Shown here in pieces: positions 1-13,046 of a DNA stretch of 64,000 bases (positions are counted from its first letter, which is position 1; every line of letters begins with the position of its first letter). Source of the stretch: Amphiduros pacificus (lineage: Eukaryota; Annelida; Polychaeta; Phyllodocida; Hesionidae); assembly GCA_949316495.1 (NCBI GenBank), contig OX439002.1, positions 51,056,531 to 51,120,530 of the forward strand, given 5' to 3'. The notes under the pieces are model-generated. The model was not told the DNA's origin, did not search any database, and worked only from the letters and a program-made list of their open reading frames with translations. The position numbers and the translations under genes were made by a program.

Positions 1-2544
1 GTTTAGAACAAGATATCACAAAGAATTTATTTCTCCGTTGGATGCATAACAAAGTTGAATGCCCTTTATTTCATCACAAAAAAAAACAAACACAAAAAAA
101 CAAAATGAAATTGAAGGTCAATTTGACACAGATAATGGACGGGAAAGGCACATACAATCATGCTATTGGGAAGTGGAGGGCAGATTGGATTAACATCGGA
201 TTAGCGAGGGATTGTGGAGGATTTGGCACCTGACCTATATCAGGGCATACCTAATTCATTTTCACATTGTGCTCGGCTTATTTGACTGCAACGCAATGAA
301 CAGGTAAAATGACGTGCATCACAGAAAACGGTCTATTGCCGCTGCGACTGAATGGAATTGATTTAAGTTAGTTTGCCGCACCCTGTAGAAGTTTGATCAA
401 TTTCCGATGAGGCGTTGTTTTCGTGTTGGCACCTGGATTCCTGCCAAGATAGAAGCAATGGAAAGTCTTGGCCAAGGGGAGTGGGCCTGTGGGGGCAACG
501 AGGATGGGAGGGACCGGCCCATTCTCTATAGATCTATATTATTTGATTTGAATAAAGTTGTTAACCAATGAAAAGCTTTGGTTGGACATGTGCTATGTTG
601 CATGTTTTACACTCAACTCTGATTTGTGCCTGTCACCTTGAGAAGTGTTTGTCATTGAGATTAATACTATTTAAGTTGAGCACCCTTCTAAATGGTATAT
701 TCATTTTATAGATCTTAAAAATAATATCTTGAATGGAATGTATGAATTTGGGTTGAGTTCTGAGTTTTCTGATTGACAGCATCCATTACATGGCAAAGGG
801 TTTGTAAAAATGTAATGTAGATATTCTTCATAGACAGCGATAGTTTTAAATACTCAATAACTACAGTTATTTATTTTATGAAAACACTCTTCTATTATTC
901 AAATAACTCTGGTCTGATACTGGTCTGTACAAGTTTATTTGTTGGTCTGAGCAGAAATTATTAAGATGTGGATGCACTCGCAGGATGGTCCCCTATGGAT
1001 TCAATCATTGGTCTTTAAATGGGCATTAATTAAGATTTCCATATCACTTCTATCTGTCATACAAATGTACATAAGTAATCAATTAAGGACAATGGAGACA
1101 GCCACAATATCCAATACATGATCTATATTAACAAATCCTCATCATATGTTTTAAGTCAAAAATTGATATTAAAACTTAAGGCCGTAATTGAGACCCATGA
1201 CAATGCATATGGTTATTGTATAGGAAATTATTACATTTACCCTCGAAACAGGACTTTCAATCATTTCAGGACAATGACGGGAGAGATTTATGAGAAGATT
1301 AAACGACTAGCATCACTACCGATGTCATGCAGAGTATAGTTAGTTCAGGTTCACGTAATACAACCACTAGGAACTAGGAACTAGGAAGTTGTTTTATTGG
1401 ACCCAGTTGGTACAAATGCAATAATAAATTTCAGTATAAGATGATAGTAAAAACATAACATAACAACCATAATAATATAGTGTTGCCCCTTAATTACTGC
1501 AGCCAATGAAAGATCGCATTTATTCAATGATTGTCCATATTTTGTGTAAGAATTGAATTGCTGGTACTGTGGTAATGCACGTACTGCTATTTGTGAAGGT
1601 TTACATGATGTCATACTCATATAAAGGTGCTCGCCAAATGGCAGAAGGAGAATAAAGAATTGAACTAGTTTGGTACAGAATTATCATTCTCTTAATCTTA
1701 TTCTGAGGTTTTCAATATTGAAGTAGCCGAACCCACAGCAAGGTAGATAATTGGATTCTTCATTTTAGCAATTTAGAAATCATGTGTAATAGAAAGGCTA
1801 GATTTCAAAGTGCAAACAGAATCGCTGAATGCTACAAGATACAGTTAACACATAGAAAAGAAAATAGTTTTACTTTCATCTACTAGATTTGAGTAAGATT
1901 TAATACTAGAAAAATACACAAAATGCCATATTTTATGAATAACATTCCAATCGGATAGAAACAATAAATTGTGGTTACAAATAAATAAAATGAAATAAGA
2001 ATTTAAATGAGCATGTGTTTATTGTGATCAATGAACATCGAGGCATTGGGCTCACGGTTGTATTTTCCCAAAGGATGGTAATTTACCTGTCTTAAAGCAT
2101 AGAGAAAAAGTATACTTATACTTTTTCTATGCTTGAAGTCAATCAAGTTTTGATATCAAAGATGGCTTTGATATGGCATTGATGGGCAAGTTCCTTTTAA
2201 CAATTTATGCGTATGCTCTTGACCATATATTCATGTCCTGCAAAATACATGGTGACCTTAAATGAACATGTGAATAAACCATGCAATCAATAAACAACCG
2301 ACCGTGGAACTAGGTATTTTGATATATATACAGGTTGTATACCAGCCCGAGCCTTCCCTGTTGGTATATGGTCGGCGCATATACCTTCCTGACTATAATC
2401 TGTTTTTAGACAAAGATAAAGCAAATAAACCGCCGTCAATAATGTTCCCTGTCAAGAGATCGGATGCCCATAACACGATATAAACAAAACGGATGCAGAC
2501 AACAATGTACACAAACAAAACATAGGCATATCCATCCATCAAAT
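1..2544. other. Intergenic sequence, no gene seen
   Basis: AT-rich sequence without a convincing reading frame, RNA gene or recognisable repeat. Open frames here are short (under 80 codons) and have no family-like composition. A slightly GC-richer patch lies at about 420-530, without a clear coding pattern. Confidence 0.6.
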
Positions 2545-2545
2545 C

Positions 2546-2858
2546 AGGCCATAGGACGTGGCGCAGTTGGTTAGATCGCCAACTGATTAGCACCAGTTCC
2601 TCTGTGGTGATCCAAAGGTCGTGGGTTCGATCCCTGACCGTGCCAAGATTGAATTCATGATACAATTTCACACATGAGCTGATGCCCGTGCCTAAAGGGT
2701 TAACCCGTTGTCCTTGTAAATCTGTGTCCTTGTAAATCTGTGACCTGCGACATGACAATTCAGTGAGACAGCACTATATCTGCTACAAGTAGGTCTCGTC
2801 ACAAAATGACTGAAATAATGTTGAAAGTGATGTAAAATCCCAAACAAACAAACAAATC
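2546..2858 (+). mobile_element. tRNA-derived SINE, full length or nearly so
   Basis: The head has a tRNA-like internal promoter: box A at about 2561-2572 (GGCGCAGTTGGTTAGA) and box B at about 2630-2640 (GGTTCGATCCC). The body is shared with the minus-strand copy at 16.5-16.8 kb, including a conserved central stretch ending in GTAAAATCCCAAACAAACAA. The motif CAAATC occurs just before (2540-2545) and at the 3' end (2853-2858), so it may be a target-site duplication. A short internal duplication (CTTGTAAATCTGTG) lies at about 2714-2740. The tail resembles what I recall of Meta-domain SINEs of molluscs (RUDI type), but that name is inference. Confidence 0.8.
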
Positions 2859-2859
2859 C

Positions 2860-3900
2860 GCCAGAGCAAACAGATCAATTCGCCAGCAATTTACAAGTTG
2901 TGAACTCTTTCTTTCAATACGTTATAATATTTTCAACAGGTGGAAATCAAGATTAAAAGAATAACCAGTAAAACACAAAATTTGTAAACAGAATTTGGAA
3001 AAGCATACCAAATTGGTCCATATATTGAACTCTGTGCATGGCAATCGTAGGCCGGTTGCCGATCTCCATGATGTTTTTTCCCCATTGAAAAGGACACACC
3101 GGAACTCTACAACTTTAACGGAACCAGAACTGCACAACTCCACTATATTTACTCATTGGTCTAAGAGATTGGCAGGGGGCATATGAGATGATGTATTAGG
3201 ATAAGTCGGACTAAGTTATTCCCTTCCAAATGGAACCGAGTTCTGCTACTGATAAATATTAATTTGCAAACCGTTGCTTATGTTTTATGTTATTTTCCAC
3301 ATATGAAAAATCAAATGGGCCACTGCACATGTTATTTTCCACAAATATGAAAAAAACACAACAAAAATCGAAAATGCCATTGCACTACTCTGCAAAACAG
3401 AGGTAGTCGATTCTCTACTTTGTTTAGCTCAATACCACTACACGTATATGTTACAAATAATCTCTCATATCAATCATTTTTAATTGTTTTAAACCATTTC
3501 AAAGATTGTCCTTTTATCACATTTGTGCATGGCTGGAACTCTGATTTAATCTTATCATAGACATAATTTAATTGCATACATTATGCATGTATACATGTGG
3601 ATGATTAAAATTTCATGAAATCAGAATTTTCAAGCACTTTTTTTCTGACATGATATAAATGTTTATATCCTAAACTTTACGATCAAATGTTATTGCCCAT
3701 CATATTTCTCCTCCGTACATTTCTGTGCTTATGAAAGTCTTCTGCTCAAATCTAAATCATCCATTGGACACTTTGTCCACAAACTTTGCTCAGCTGACCA
3801 GTGATCTGGTGCAAACTCTTACTTGTTAAACAAATGGGGTATCTCTAGATCGGGACACTGGGGTGATTTGACCTGTTTGTCCATTACTGTTTGTCTATTG
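2860..3900. other. Intergenic sequence, no gene seen
   Basis: AT-rich sequence with no supported coding region. A shared short phrase around 3284-3350 (TGTTATTTTCCACA) appears twice and marks a small local duplication. Confidence 0.5.
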
Positions 3901-3904
3901 GTAC

Positions 3905-4178
3905 AGGCCTTACACAGACCGCAACAGAGGTCATAATACGGACCACAACAGAGGTCATAACATGGACCACAACAGAGGTCATAACACAGACAACAACAGA
4001 GGTCATAACACGGACCACAACAGAGGCCATAACACGGACCACAACAGAGGTCATAACACGGACCACAACAGAGGTCATAACACGGACCACAACAGAGGTC
4101 ATAACACGGACCACAACAGAGGTCATAACACAGACCACAACAAAGGTCATAACACGGACCACAACAGAGGTCATAAGA
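3905..4178. repeat. 24-bp minisatellite, about 11 units
   Basis: The unit is close to CACGGACCACAACAGAGGTC plus ATAA. The copies are nearly identical, with a few C/T and A/G variants. Because 24 is a multiple of three, several frames stay open on both strands and give artificial threonine/valine-rich or HNRGHNTD-like peptides. Each unit carries ACCACA (RUNX-like core) and AGGTCA (nuclear-receptor half-site). No gene is implied. Confidence 0.93.
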
Positions 4179-4354
4179 GTACTATCTCTGTGAAATAACC
4201 TTGACCTCCATGATTTCAAGGAGGGTGTTTATTTTCAATTCTACAGAAGAATTTCGCCTGGAAGTTGACAGTGTCAAAATTCCTGTGTCAGAGGTGGGAA
4301 TGGGCATAGCCGTGGGTTGAGAGTGACAGTTAAGGGATAGCCCTGATTTAAGGA

Positions 4355-4885
4355 GTGAGAATTGGTGGGGAGTGAGAGTTGGTGGGGAGTGAGAGTTGGT
4401 GGGGAGTGAGAGTTGGTGGGGAGTGAGAGTTGGTGGGGAGTGAGAGTTGGTGGGGAGTGAGAGTTGGTGGGGAGTGAGAGTTGGCGGGGAGTGAGAGTTG
4501 GTGGTGAGTGAGAGTTGGTGGGAGTGACAATTGGTGGGGATTGACAATTGGTGGGAGTGACAATTGGTGGGAGTGACAGTTGGTGGGGAGTGACAGTTGG
4601 TGGGGAATGACATGGTAGTTGTTGGGGAATGACAGTTGGTGGGGAGTGACAGTTGGTGGGGAGTGACAGTTTGTACGAGTGACAGTTGGCGTGGAGTGAC
4701 ATTGGTTTAGAGTGACAGTTGGTGGGGAGTGACAGTTGGTGGGGAATGACAGTTGGTGGGGAATGACAGTTTGTGGGGAGTGACAGTTGTTGGGGAATGA
4801 CAGTTGTTGGGGAGTGAGAGTTGGTGGGCAGTGACAGTTGGTGGGGAGTGACAGTTGGTGGGGAGTGACAGTTGGTGGGGAGTAA
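4355..4885. repeat. 17-bp minisatellite with two variant blocks
   Basis: The unit is GAGTGAGAGTTGGTGGG in the left half (about 4355-4530) and GAGTGACAGTTGGTGGG in the right half (about 4560-4885), with many diverged copies between. A degraded extension with AGTGACAGGCAAGTGTTAAT runs to about 4965. The proline/serine/histidine-rich open frames on the minus strand are artefacts of the repeat. Confidence 0.93.
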
Positions 4886-5630
4886 AGTGTCCCTGGGTTG
4901 AGAGTGACAGGCAAGTGTTAATCCTGGGTTGGGAGTGACAGGCAAGTGTTAATCCTGAGTCGGGAGTGACTTTATGTGAATAGTTAATGAAACAAATGGA
5001 AAGTCAATGTGTCATGAAAAGAGGCCAACATTAATATTGCCACTCTCAGATCGTGCGCACTGGTATATGACAAGTATCAATTATAAATAAATGTTATCGA
5101 TATTGTTCTAAATTAGGTATACTTTTACATGTCAAATTGACATCAAAATATGGATCCATCATAGAACATATTTCCCTAATTTCATTTAATTATTTCAATA
5201 GCATTGGTTTTCACCAAAACCTTTATATGTCAACCTTTATATATTTTATAAAATAAAATAAACAGTGTCACTTTTAAAAAAATTGACAATTATTGAGAAA
5301 TATTGAATTAGAACTCAAACACATTTATTGGTGAAGTTTCCCATTTCTTGTTGTCTGAGGGCCCCTTCCATCCCCTTGGCGGATCCTCTATTTGCAAAAT
5401 CTTTTCAGAACCATACTGTATAAGACCCTATGTGGCCTCAAGTAGGCTTATATGTCATAAAATACCAGTCAATAAGCTTCATACACTATTCATCTCTCTG
5501 CATGTATTGATTACCATACAACTGGGGGGAAAGTATCCGAGTGCAATACTTTGGCCTGTATAAGTTCTCAGTGTCATTCAGTGTCATTTTGAAAATATAT
5601 TTCTATATTTGACTGTTACTTACTATAATC

Positions 5631-5802
5631 CAGTGGCGGATCCAGGCGGGGGGGGGGGGGGGGGGGGGGTGCAGGCGGGGGGGGGGGTGCAGGCGGGGGG
5701 GGGGGCTTTGGGGGCTGAAGCCCCTTTCTTGATGGAACTGGAGCCCGTTACCTTCAGCACATTTGAGTACCCAGGGGTAAAAAAATCCTGGATCCGCCCC
5801 TG
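5631..5802. mobile_element. hAT-like MITE with poly-G core
   Basis: The ends form terminal inverted repeats: CAGTGGCGGATCCAGG at 5631-5646, and a right end at 5787-5802 whose reverse complement reads CAGGGGCGGATCCAGG. TAATC lies on both sides (5626-5630 and 5803-5807), a likely 5-bp target duplication. Between the ends are several long runs of G (about 5649-5708). No transposase is present, so it is non-autonomous. The CAG...CTG ends fit the hAT superfamily; that assignment is inference. A decayed relative lies at 60.73-60.77 kb. Confidence 0.8.
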
Positions 5803-5884
5803 TAATCATACAATAGATTTCGGACATTTTTGTTTTTTTACGTTTTAACATTTTGAGTCTGTCCACCTAAAAGCAATATATCAC

Positions 5885-6075
5885 ATGAATTATTCCTCGC
5901 TGTGAATATCAATCACCAAACTTTATTAACACACTTAATTATCCAGTGTAATTATTTAACTATAATTACGTAAACTATAGTTACATTAACTATAATTACA
6001 TAAACTATGAAGTTCAGAAATATATGTACTATATATGTACATTTTTTGGAGGGGGGGTCATGTATAATATTAATT
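5885..6075. repeat. Diverged direct repeat, copy 1
   Basis: It pairs with 6585-6765 in the same orientation. Both copies open with TGAATATCA.TCACC, continue through several ACTATAATTAC blocks and ATAAACTATGAAGTTCA, and end near GGGGTCATGT. The pair brackets about 500 bp of GC-richer unique sequence. It could be a degraded element pair or a local duplication. Confidence 0.7.
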
Positions 6076-6189
6076 GGCTAATTACATAAGCTATAATTAC
6101 ACATAGAGTCTCGGTACAGATCTATGGTTTAAACTCTTATTGTCATATCATATCTGTAAAAAACAATAACTATTGGACAATTTCAATGT

Positions 6190-6450
6190 GATTAGCATCT
6201 TACAAATATTACAAGTAATGTCTTGGTGATGAGCTTCCGATGCAATCCTAGAATGATGAAGTGGGCGAGAACCAGAACTTGTTGATGATCGGTGATTGGC
6301 CGAGTGCCAGGCAGGAAGGCCAACCACCGGGAAGTAGCGCCAGGCACGGACAAAGCATAACACCTTGAATAATTCACGATCTCGTCGGAGTCTCGGGTAC
6401 CACGTGACTGCTCGTTTTAATCACGTGCAGAACTTAAACTTAAGTAAGGT
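6190..6450. other. GC-richer patch with two CACGTG E-boxes
   Basis: This stretch is notably richer in G+C and CpG than its surroundings. Two perfect CACGTG palindromes lie at 6401-6406 and 6422-6427, 21 bp apart. It could be a small regulatory region or first exon. Two minus-strand open frames (61 and 71 codons) cover it, but I do not recognise either product. Confidence 0.35.
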
Positions 6451-6584
6451 GTCTTCAGAGATAAAGTGACATAATTACGTACTAGGATAGTGTTAATGGA
6501 CCCATCGTCTGATTTAATGAGATACAAAATAATCTAAGATATCCCATGACAATTATTAAAGACGATAAACCATATGTTTTAAGA

Positions 6585-6765
6585 TTACTCCTCACCTTGA
6601 ATATCATTCACCGAACTTAATTAAGAAACTTAATAATCAAATATAATTACTAAAATATAATTACATATACTATAATTATTTTAACTATAATTACATAAAC
6701 TATGAAGTTCACTGGTAGAATCGATATATGCATTTAAATATATTTTGGGGTCATGTGCGATTGGA
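6585..6765. repeat. Diverged direct repeat, copy 2
   Basis: It matches 5885-6075 in order and orientation, including ATAAACTATGAAGTTCA at about 6690-6706 and GGGGTCATGTG near its end. The differences (small indels and substitutions) suggest an old duplication. Confidence 0.7.
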
Positions 6766-6769
6766 TATT

Positions 6770-9700
6770 CATATTCATATATTGATAACTAATTTCATGG
6801 TCTGGACGACAACACTGTTGTTAGGTAGTTGTCATATTTATGCATTTTTATGAAAATGGCGATGATGAAGATTGTCTGTTTTGTTATTCATGTCATTGTG
6901 ACATAAAGCGTCGAACAATTAGATAACAAAAAAGTCTTTTAAAAAAATAGTAATTGTATGCAATTTCCTTTTTGAAAAAAAAAATATTCATATTTTCCAT
7001 CAACTCTGATTTGTGATTGTCACCTCCTATATCTTGGCCAGGTCTTGCAGTGATCCTAACGAGGTCATTGCAAATCCTCAGAGGTCCTCAGAGGTCATAT
7101 GTTGTTGGCTTGCACCAGTGACCTTTATTGTGGTCTGTCAGGGTGCTCGGTCTGTACCAGTGAACAAACGCTAATGAACACAGACATGCCCCTGTAAGCC
7201 AAATCACTCCAATCTCCCAATCTGAAGGTCTCCCATTATCAGCAATACTTTGCAAAGCATATGTTTGCATTAGATCACTGGTCAGCAAAACAAAGTTTGT
7301 TTACAAAGTATTCAATGAATGGTTTGGATTTTAGCAGTAGAATGCTCTACTTTAAAATGGCACAGACATTTATACAGGGGAAATGTTATGGGTAATAACA
7401 TTCAATCGTATAAACAATAATATAATGTCGGGAAAAAGAGCTTGAAAATCTGAAAGCTTTAAACGCAACGAATAGCTTATTACTACTTGTGAAATGTTAT
7501 TTGTTCATTGTTGAACAATATATCATTTTGATTAAAATGTCAAAATTCATGTAAATTTTCAGTGATTCACACAATAGGATCATTTGAGGAAATGCAGTCT
7601 GCTCGCGGAAGCGTGGAAGCGCCTGCTCTGTGTCTAGTCACGGATGACACGTGATCAACCAGGCCCTTCCCCTTTGTACAGATATGTATCATTATATATT
7701 GCTGTCGCATACGTTTAATAGATAATACCTATATGATGTATCTGAAACAATATCACAACCAATTATGAAGTGTTTCCCTGAGAGAGTAAACAAAAATTGT
7801 TGAGTGGCATTCACATGTATCTGTTTTAAGACGATAAATTAGTGAAATAAAAAGTTTATTGATAAAATAAAAAAAATAAAACAATAGTATCTCATTTGAT
7901 TTGAAGATGATATTTTATCTGGATTATTCAAAATTATGAGGCTTAAGGATAGTAATGATAACATCTAAAATTTGGCGTATGCACTCTCATCCCATCTGAA
8001 CAGTATTATAATCACTTTTTAGTTAAAAATAATACAATCTAAACACAAACGCCTGTTTAGATATCTGGTACATAAATATATTTTGTTCAAGTTGTTAACA
8101 GGTTGGGACGAAAATGCATATATTGAAACACAAGGCTTACAAAACAGCACAGTATAAATTCTTGTTAATTTTCACTAAAGTCTACTTTTGCACACATATC
8201 TTGTCAATCTCTTTTAGATAACCCCTGCAAACATCTGGATACGCATGCAAAGCACGGTCAGTTGTTTCTGTGACATCATGAAGGGATGGACCACTGACCA
8301 TTAATGGAGATAACATGGAGGAAAAAATTAAATAAAACTGGCATTTGAAAAGTAGACAAAATTTGGGATTCTATATTGTCGCCCTCTCCCTAAAAATAAG
8401 CCCCTAAATTACATGCCTGTGCCCCGTCTTTACCACTCTCTCCTCATGCATACTTTATGTTTCAGTTATTTTTTTTTATCAGATTCTGAAATAACCAGGT
8501 CACGAGACTTGGAAAATGTCGACAGTAAGAGTCTCTCAAGTTGGGTATCGTAACAATTACATAATATCTCTCCTACAAATCTGCTTTTCTCCCGATTTTG
8601 CCTTTCAAGGCTTCCAGATCATAAGGTCTAAGACATGCACATGGGTCAGTGGATAGAGTCAAAGAAATACTTCTCCACACATTCGTTATTCAAGTGGATT
8701 GAAAAGATCCCCAGGATCAGAAATGTCTTCATGTTACATATATAAAACAAGACCACGAGGAAATAAATTCATAATCCTGTTGGCCATGTTCAGCTGATCG
8801 CACTTGTGATTGTCTTTAATGCTAGTATGGCGTTCTCAATATTGATTTTCTACATGTTTAAAATTTGTTATGCCCTGCTTGATAAATGGTACATCTACTC
8901 AACTTATAAATTGCATTGTAAAAATATTGAATTTTTTTTCTATAATTGACATGAATTCTGAACAAAATGCAAAGAGCTATTTCCCATCTTTATTGAAAAC
9001 CAACATCTCCAGGGCCATATCTAGTACCTGAGAGACCTTGAATCAACACCATTCTGACCTGCGGGTTAATTTTCTTAAACCACACACTAAAGGCTACGTG
9101 CAGAAGAGAAGGCAAGGGTTTTCAATTAATATAATGTGTATCTCTGTAAGGGACATGTTCCCTGACACATCGAAGTTATGCCTGTAATGAGAAAGACACC
9201 CACGGGGGTTGATAAGGTTAAATGTCTCCATTCTGTCAAATCTTTGATCTGTCACATTACAATAGCCTTCAAACATAATGACGTCATTCTGGCAGCCCCA
9301 AGCAGAGCGCGCACGCTTGTCATATCACGTGGCTTTTTATTCAGTTTTCTTCATGGGACCCGCGGTATTTACTCATATTTACTTAACTTTAATATACATG
9401 AGAACTCTGAATCAACATCTGACATATTCTTAGGGAAAACATACAATTAGCCACTGGCATTCTATGCCACAATCCACAATCAGTTTTGCCTGATTCAAGA
9501 TGTGGTTTATTCCAAACCTAAAACAAAGTTAATCTTACAATAGAAAAAAAAAAGAAAAAAGAAAAAATAGTGTTCTCTCAAAATGGCAGTTTAAAGAGTG
9601 ACTGTCCTTTTTTGTTGATCATTTTCGGCAATGTAATGATAAACAACTGCAACGAAGTTAATAGCATACAAATGACTTTCATTGTTCAATATAAAAATAT

Positions 9701-11470
9701 ATATATTGTGTGGAGGTCCATTCCGATATTGATCAACTTTCAAAATTTCCAAAATGCACAAGAAACTTATCCAACCTTGGTATTCATATAAAATAATCAT
9801 AAGAAGAATGTGATCCTAATCACATTGCTTAATCTAGGTTTTCACTCCACCTTGGGCATATAGGAACCCAAATTAAACCTTTAATAGCAGATTTATACAG
9901 GGCTGCAACAGATCCCTCTTTATACATCAAATTAACTAGTTTATACAGATTTCCAAAACTCACGCAATAAAGAAAGAGTTGAATCAGCTATGACCATACA
10001 TTTGTACTCTGAATGGGTGCCTGAAAAGTCCTTAATTTGTTTCTAATACAAATCAATACCAAATATAATTAAAAAAAATATTTACTCATATTACCCTGTT
10101 CTTATTTTGAAATTTACAAAACTGCTTATTTTTGAGATGTCAAATACTCATATTCGGATGGAGACAACTAACACGCATACATATATGTTAGTTGTTATAT
10201 GTATACTATTGCTGAAGGTGTTGGAAAACAGGAAATATTAAAATATTTTTTGTTAAGAAATGTACACATATTTTTAAATGCAAAAATCGATCACCAATTG
10301 CCTCATAAATGGCAGCAACTTGTTACCTTGATTCTCATTGGCTTATATGTCATATTATTCAAAATGGCAGCCTCCCTGACAAGTCAGGGATGATTATTAA
10401 ATTTCTGAAAAAAACATAACAAAATAGAAAAGATTCTGAGCCAAAAGGAAAAGACAGAACTTGTCCTCAAAAATACATCTTCCCTCCTTATAACTAAGAA
10501 CTCCAACCAGTAGTTTCAAAGAAGATCAAAGTTAATGAAGAGAATGACAGACAATTCAGCCCCCTACATCACTGTGGAAGCTATGTTGACAGACATTTCT
10601 ACTCAAAAATATAGACAGACAGACCAAAATTGATAATGTAGCCTCACAAACAACTGTTACTGGCAAGCCAAATCCGTCCTACAATCAAGAAAGACTGTAA
10701 ATTGTTCTGTGCTTCATATAAAACAGACAGGTGAAAAATGATAAAAAAATATTTTTGTGTCTCGACCATCTTGCATCAAAAAATGATATCTTATTAATAA
10801 TCTGTGCATATAAGAAAAGTAGCATGACAAATTTAATCAAGCTATTGTCGATTTTATCAGCTATCTACACCATCCATACTTTAATCAACTGGGAAATTTG
10901 CATGATTCACACTTCCAGACTGAGAGCGTTTGCCAATTTGAAATAGTCGGGTGATATGATGACTTGGCAAGCTTAGAATATAATCCCAAAAAATGTCCAG
11001 CACTCTCAACTGTGAAAAGAACAAAATCTAACAGACTTCATAAGATATAAAATAAAAATCACATAATCAATCATAAATACTGGACATGTTTTGGCTTCCA
11101 TCCAAATATATCGAATGAAGATTTGGAGAATACAGACAGGTAAATTAACTCCAGTCAAATAAGAAATGTATATTGGAAAATGAGAACTTGTTTACTGCAT
11201 TATAATATATTATTCAATTCTTAGATATCTGTGAACCACTTACTCTATGAGAATAAAATATGGGAAAAATGGTTTATCTACTGTCAAGTTTTGCATTTTG
11301 ATGTAATCAGATTGTTAATACCATTTATGTTACTTTTCACTCTTTATATATTTATAATTAGTTTTTAACTGACCATTGGATATGTTTTTTTGTCAACTGT
11401 TTTGAATATAAAATTGGTTCCAGAAAGAGGTTTTCTTAAATCATCTGATACACATGAGCAATATATATAT
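6770..11470. other. Long intergenic stretch, no gene seen
   Basis: AT-rich sequence. Every open frame is under about 90 codons, and none has a recognisable domain or exon-like splice flanks. No tRNA or rRNA pattern was found. I could not assign any repeat family to it. Confidence 0.5.
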
Positions 11471-11645
11471 ATATATATATTGTTTGTTTAGGGTTTAGCA
11501 CTATTAACTTGTAGCATAGCTTCAATAGTGCATGGCTAGGATTCAAACTCATGACCTTCTGATCATCCCAAAGAACTGGTGTTTGTAAGGTTATGCCCTA
11601 ACCAACATTGGTCTAATTAAGACCAAACAGATTTGTGGGTCATTA
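11470..11645 (-). mobile_element. Decayed tRNA-derived SINE
   Basis: Read on the minus strand it has a box A-like TGGTTAGGGCATAACC near 11605-11590, a box B-like GAGTTTGAATCCT near 11553-11541, and a tail CTAAACCCTAAACAAACAAT near 11480. The tail is clearly akin to the AAATCCCAAACAAACAAA tail of the SINEs at 2.5 and 16.5 kb. It ends in a short (AT)n run (11461-11480). It is more diverged than the other two and probably older. Confidence 0.6.
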
Positions 11646-11706
11646 TCACTTGAATGGACAATGGTTTTGTATCAAATCCTACCTGGGCACTCAAAACAGA
11701 ATCTTC

Positions 11707-13046
11707 CCGTATTTACTCGTGTATAAGACGAGGTTTTTTTCCAAAAACTCTTAGTTAATGTTTAGGGGGTCGTCTTATACACGAGAGCAGTCTTATACTC
11801 GAGTATTTACGGTAAAACGTAAATACGGTAAAACGTAAATACGATGTTCATATTTTCGAAATAACGAATATCAGACGTAGCAGATTGATTTTAATTGCGT
11901 TTTAAATGATAAATAAAGGTATTTACCCAATATTATTGGTCTATTTAGAAACGCTTTGTTTTGACTTTGTTCTCACTGATTCCAATTATCAGCGTTCAGT
12001 TTTGCGTTTCGTCATTGTCTCCACTGCTTTGAGTCGTGTCTTCCCTTTTTGATTGCGTTTGATATGATAAATAAAGGTATTTACCCAATATTATCACAAA
12101 TTGTTCGAGAACAGAACAAAACCATCAATCCATTTAAAACGCAATTAAAATCGATCCACGTGTGAAAGCATTTCTGTCAAAAAGGGAAGACACAACTCAA
12201 AGCAGTGGAAACATAGACGAAATGCAAAACTGTGAACGCTGACATCAAAGGCAGAATTGAATTGTGCGATATATTTAAATAATAATTTTAATAGACATAG
12301 AAGTAAAAGTAAAACGTAAATACGATGTCCGTTACGTAGCGGATTGGCCACGTGACTCACAAGTCATGTGATCATTGACTTTGCAGATTTGCAGGAGAAT
12401 TGCGTTTTAAATGATAAATAAAAGCATATACACAATATAAACACAAAATACGCTTTGCAGGTCAAGAACAGAACAAAACCATCCATCATTGCGCAATATA
12501 TTAATATTTCAATACCAGATAACAATCTTTTTCGCGCCAAAAACAAGAGCCTCTTCTACCTTTCAAAATGGCGATCCTGAGTATTTGACAGAAATGCTTC
12601 ACACGTGGATCGATTTTAATTGCGTCTTAAATGATATATAAAGGTATTTACCCAATATTATCTCGATGATTTACAGCCGATCGAGTGCTATAAACGATAA
12701 TTAAAAGCGATATAATGAATATCTTTGGCTTTATAATACACAAAGAAATATTCTACCACGTGTTAGTTTTGACGCTAAGGTCAAGGACGTCACGTACATC
12801 GTATTACATTCTACATCGTGGAGAAATTCTTGGTGGAGAAAAATAATTTGTGATAATATTGGGTAAATACCTTTATATATCATTTAAAACATATTATTTC
12901 GAAATGCTTTGTTTTGACTTTGTTCTCACTGATTCCAATTATCAACTCGTCTTATATTCGGAAATTGGTTTTTTTAAGTAAAATAACCTCAATTTTGGGA
13001 GGTCGTCTTATACACGAGTCGACTTATACACGAGTAAATACGGTAA
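11707..13046. mobile_element. Composite inverted-repeat DNA element, copy A
   Basis: It is bounded by inverted termini: CCGTATTTACTCGTGTATAA at 11708 onward and the mirrored CACGAGTAAATACGG ending at about 13043. Inside are modules found in both orientations: a TTTAATTGCGTTTTAAATGA / GGTATTTACCCAATATTATC module, CACGTGGATCGAT, and TTTGACTTTGTTCTCACTGA. A module beginning GATGATTTACAGCCGATCGA (about 12664) recurs in copy C at 48.9 kb. No transposase frame exists, so it is non-autonomous. Superfamily unknown. Confidence 0.82.

Noticed and set aside
2393-2758. 121-codon minus-strand frame with a DRTHDLWITTEELV-like peptide
   Set aside because: It is the translation of the SINE; the same peptide occurs over the SINE copy at 16.7 kb.
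3884-4219. Open frames on both strands over the 24-bp repeat
   Set aside because: Open on both strands with an eight-residue period, which is a repeat artefact.
4182-4945. Proline/serine/histidine-rich frames of up to 223 codons
   Set aside because: They overlap each other in different frames on the 17-bp minisatellite; no non-repeat domain.
9178-9450. 90-codon plus-strand frame
   Set aside because: No recognisable domain, low-complexity flanks, no exon signals.
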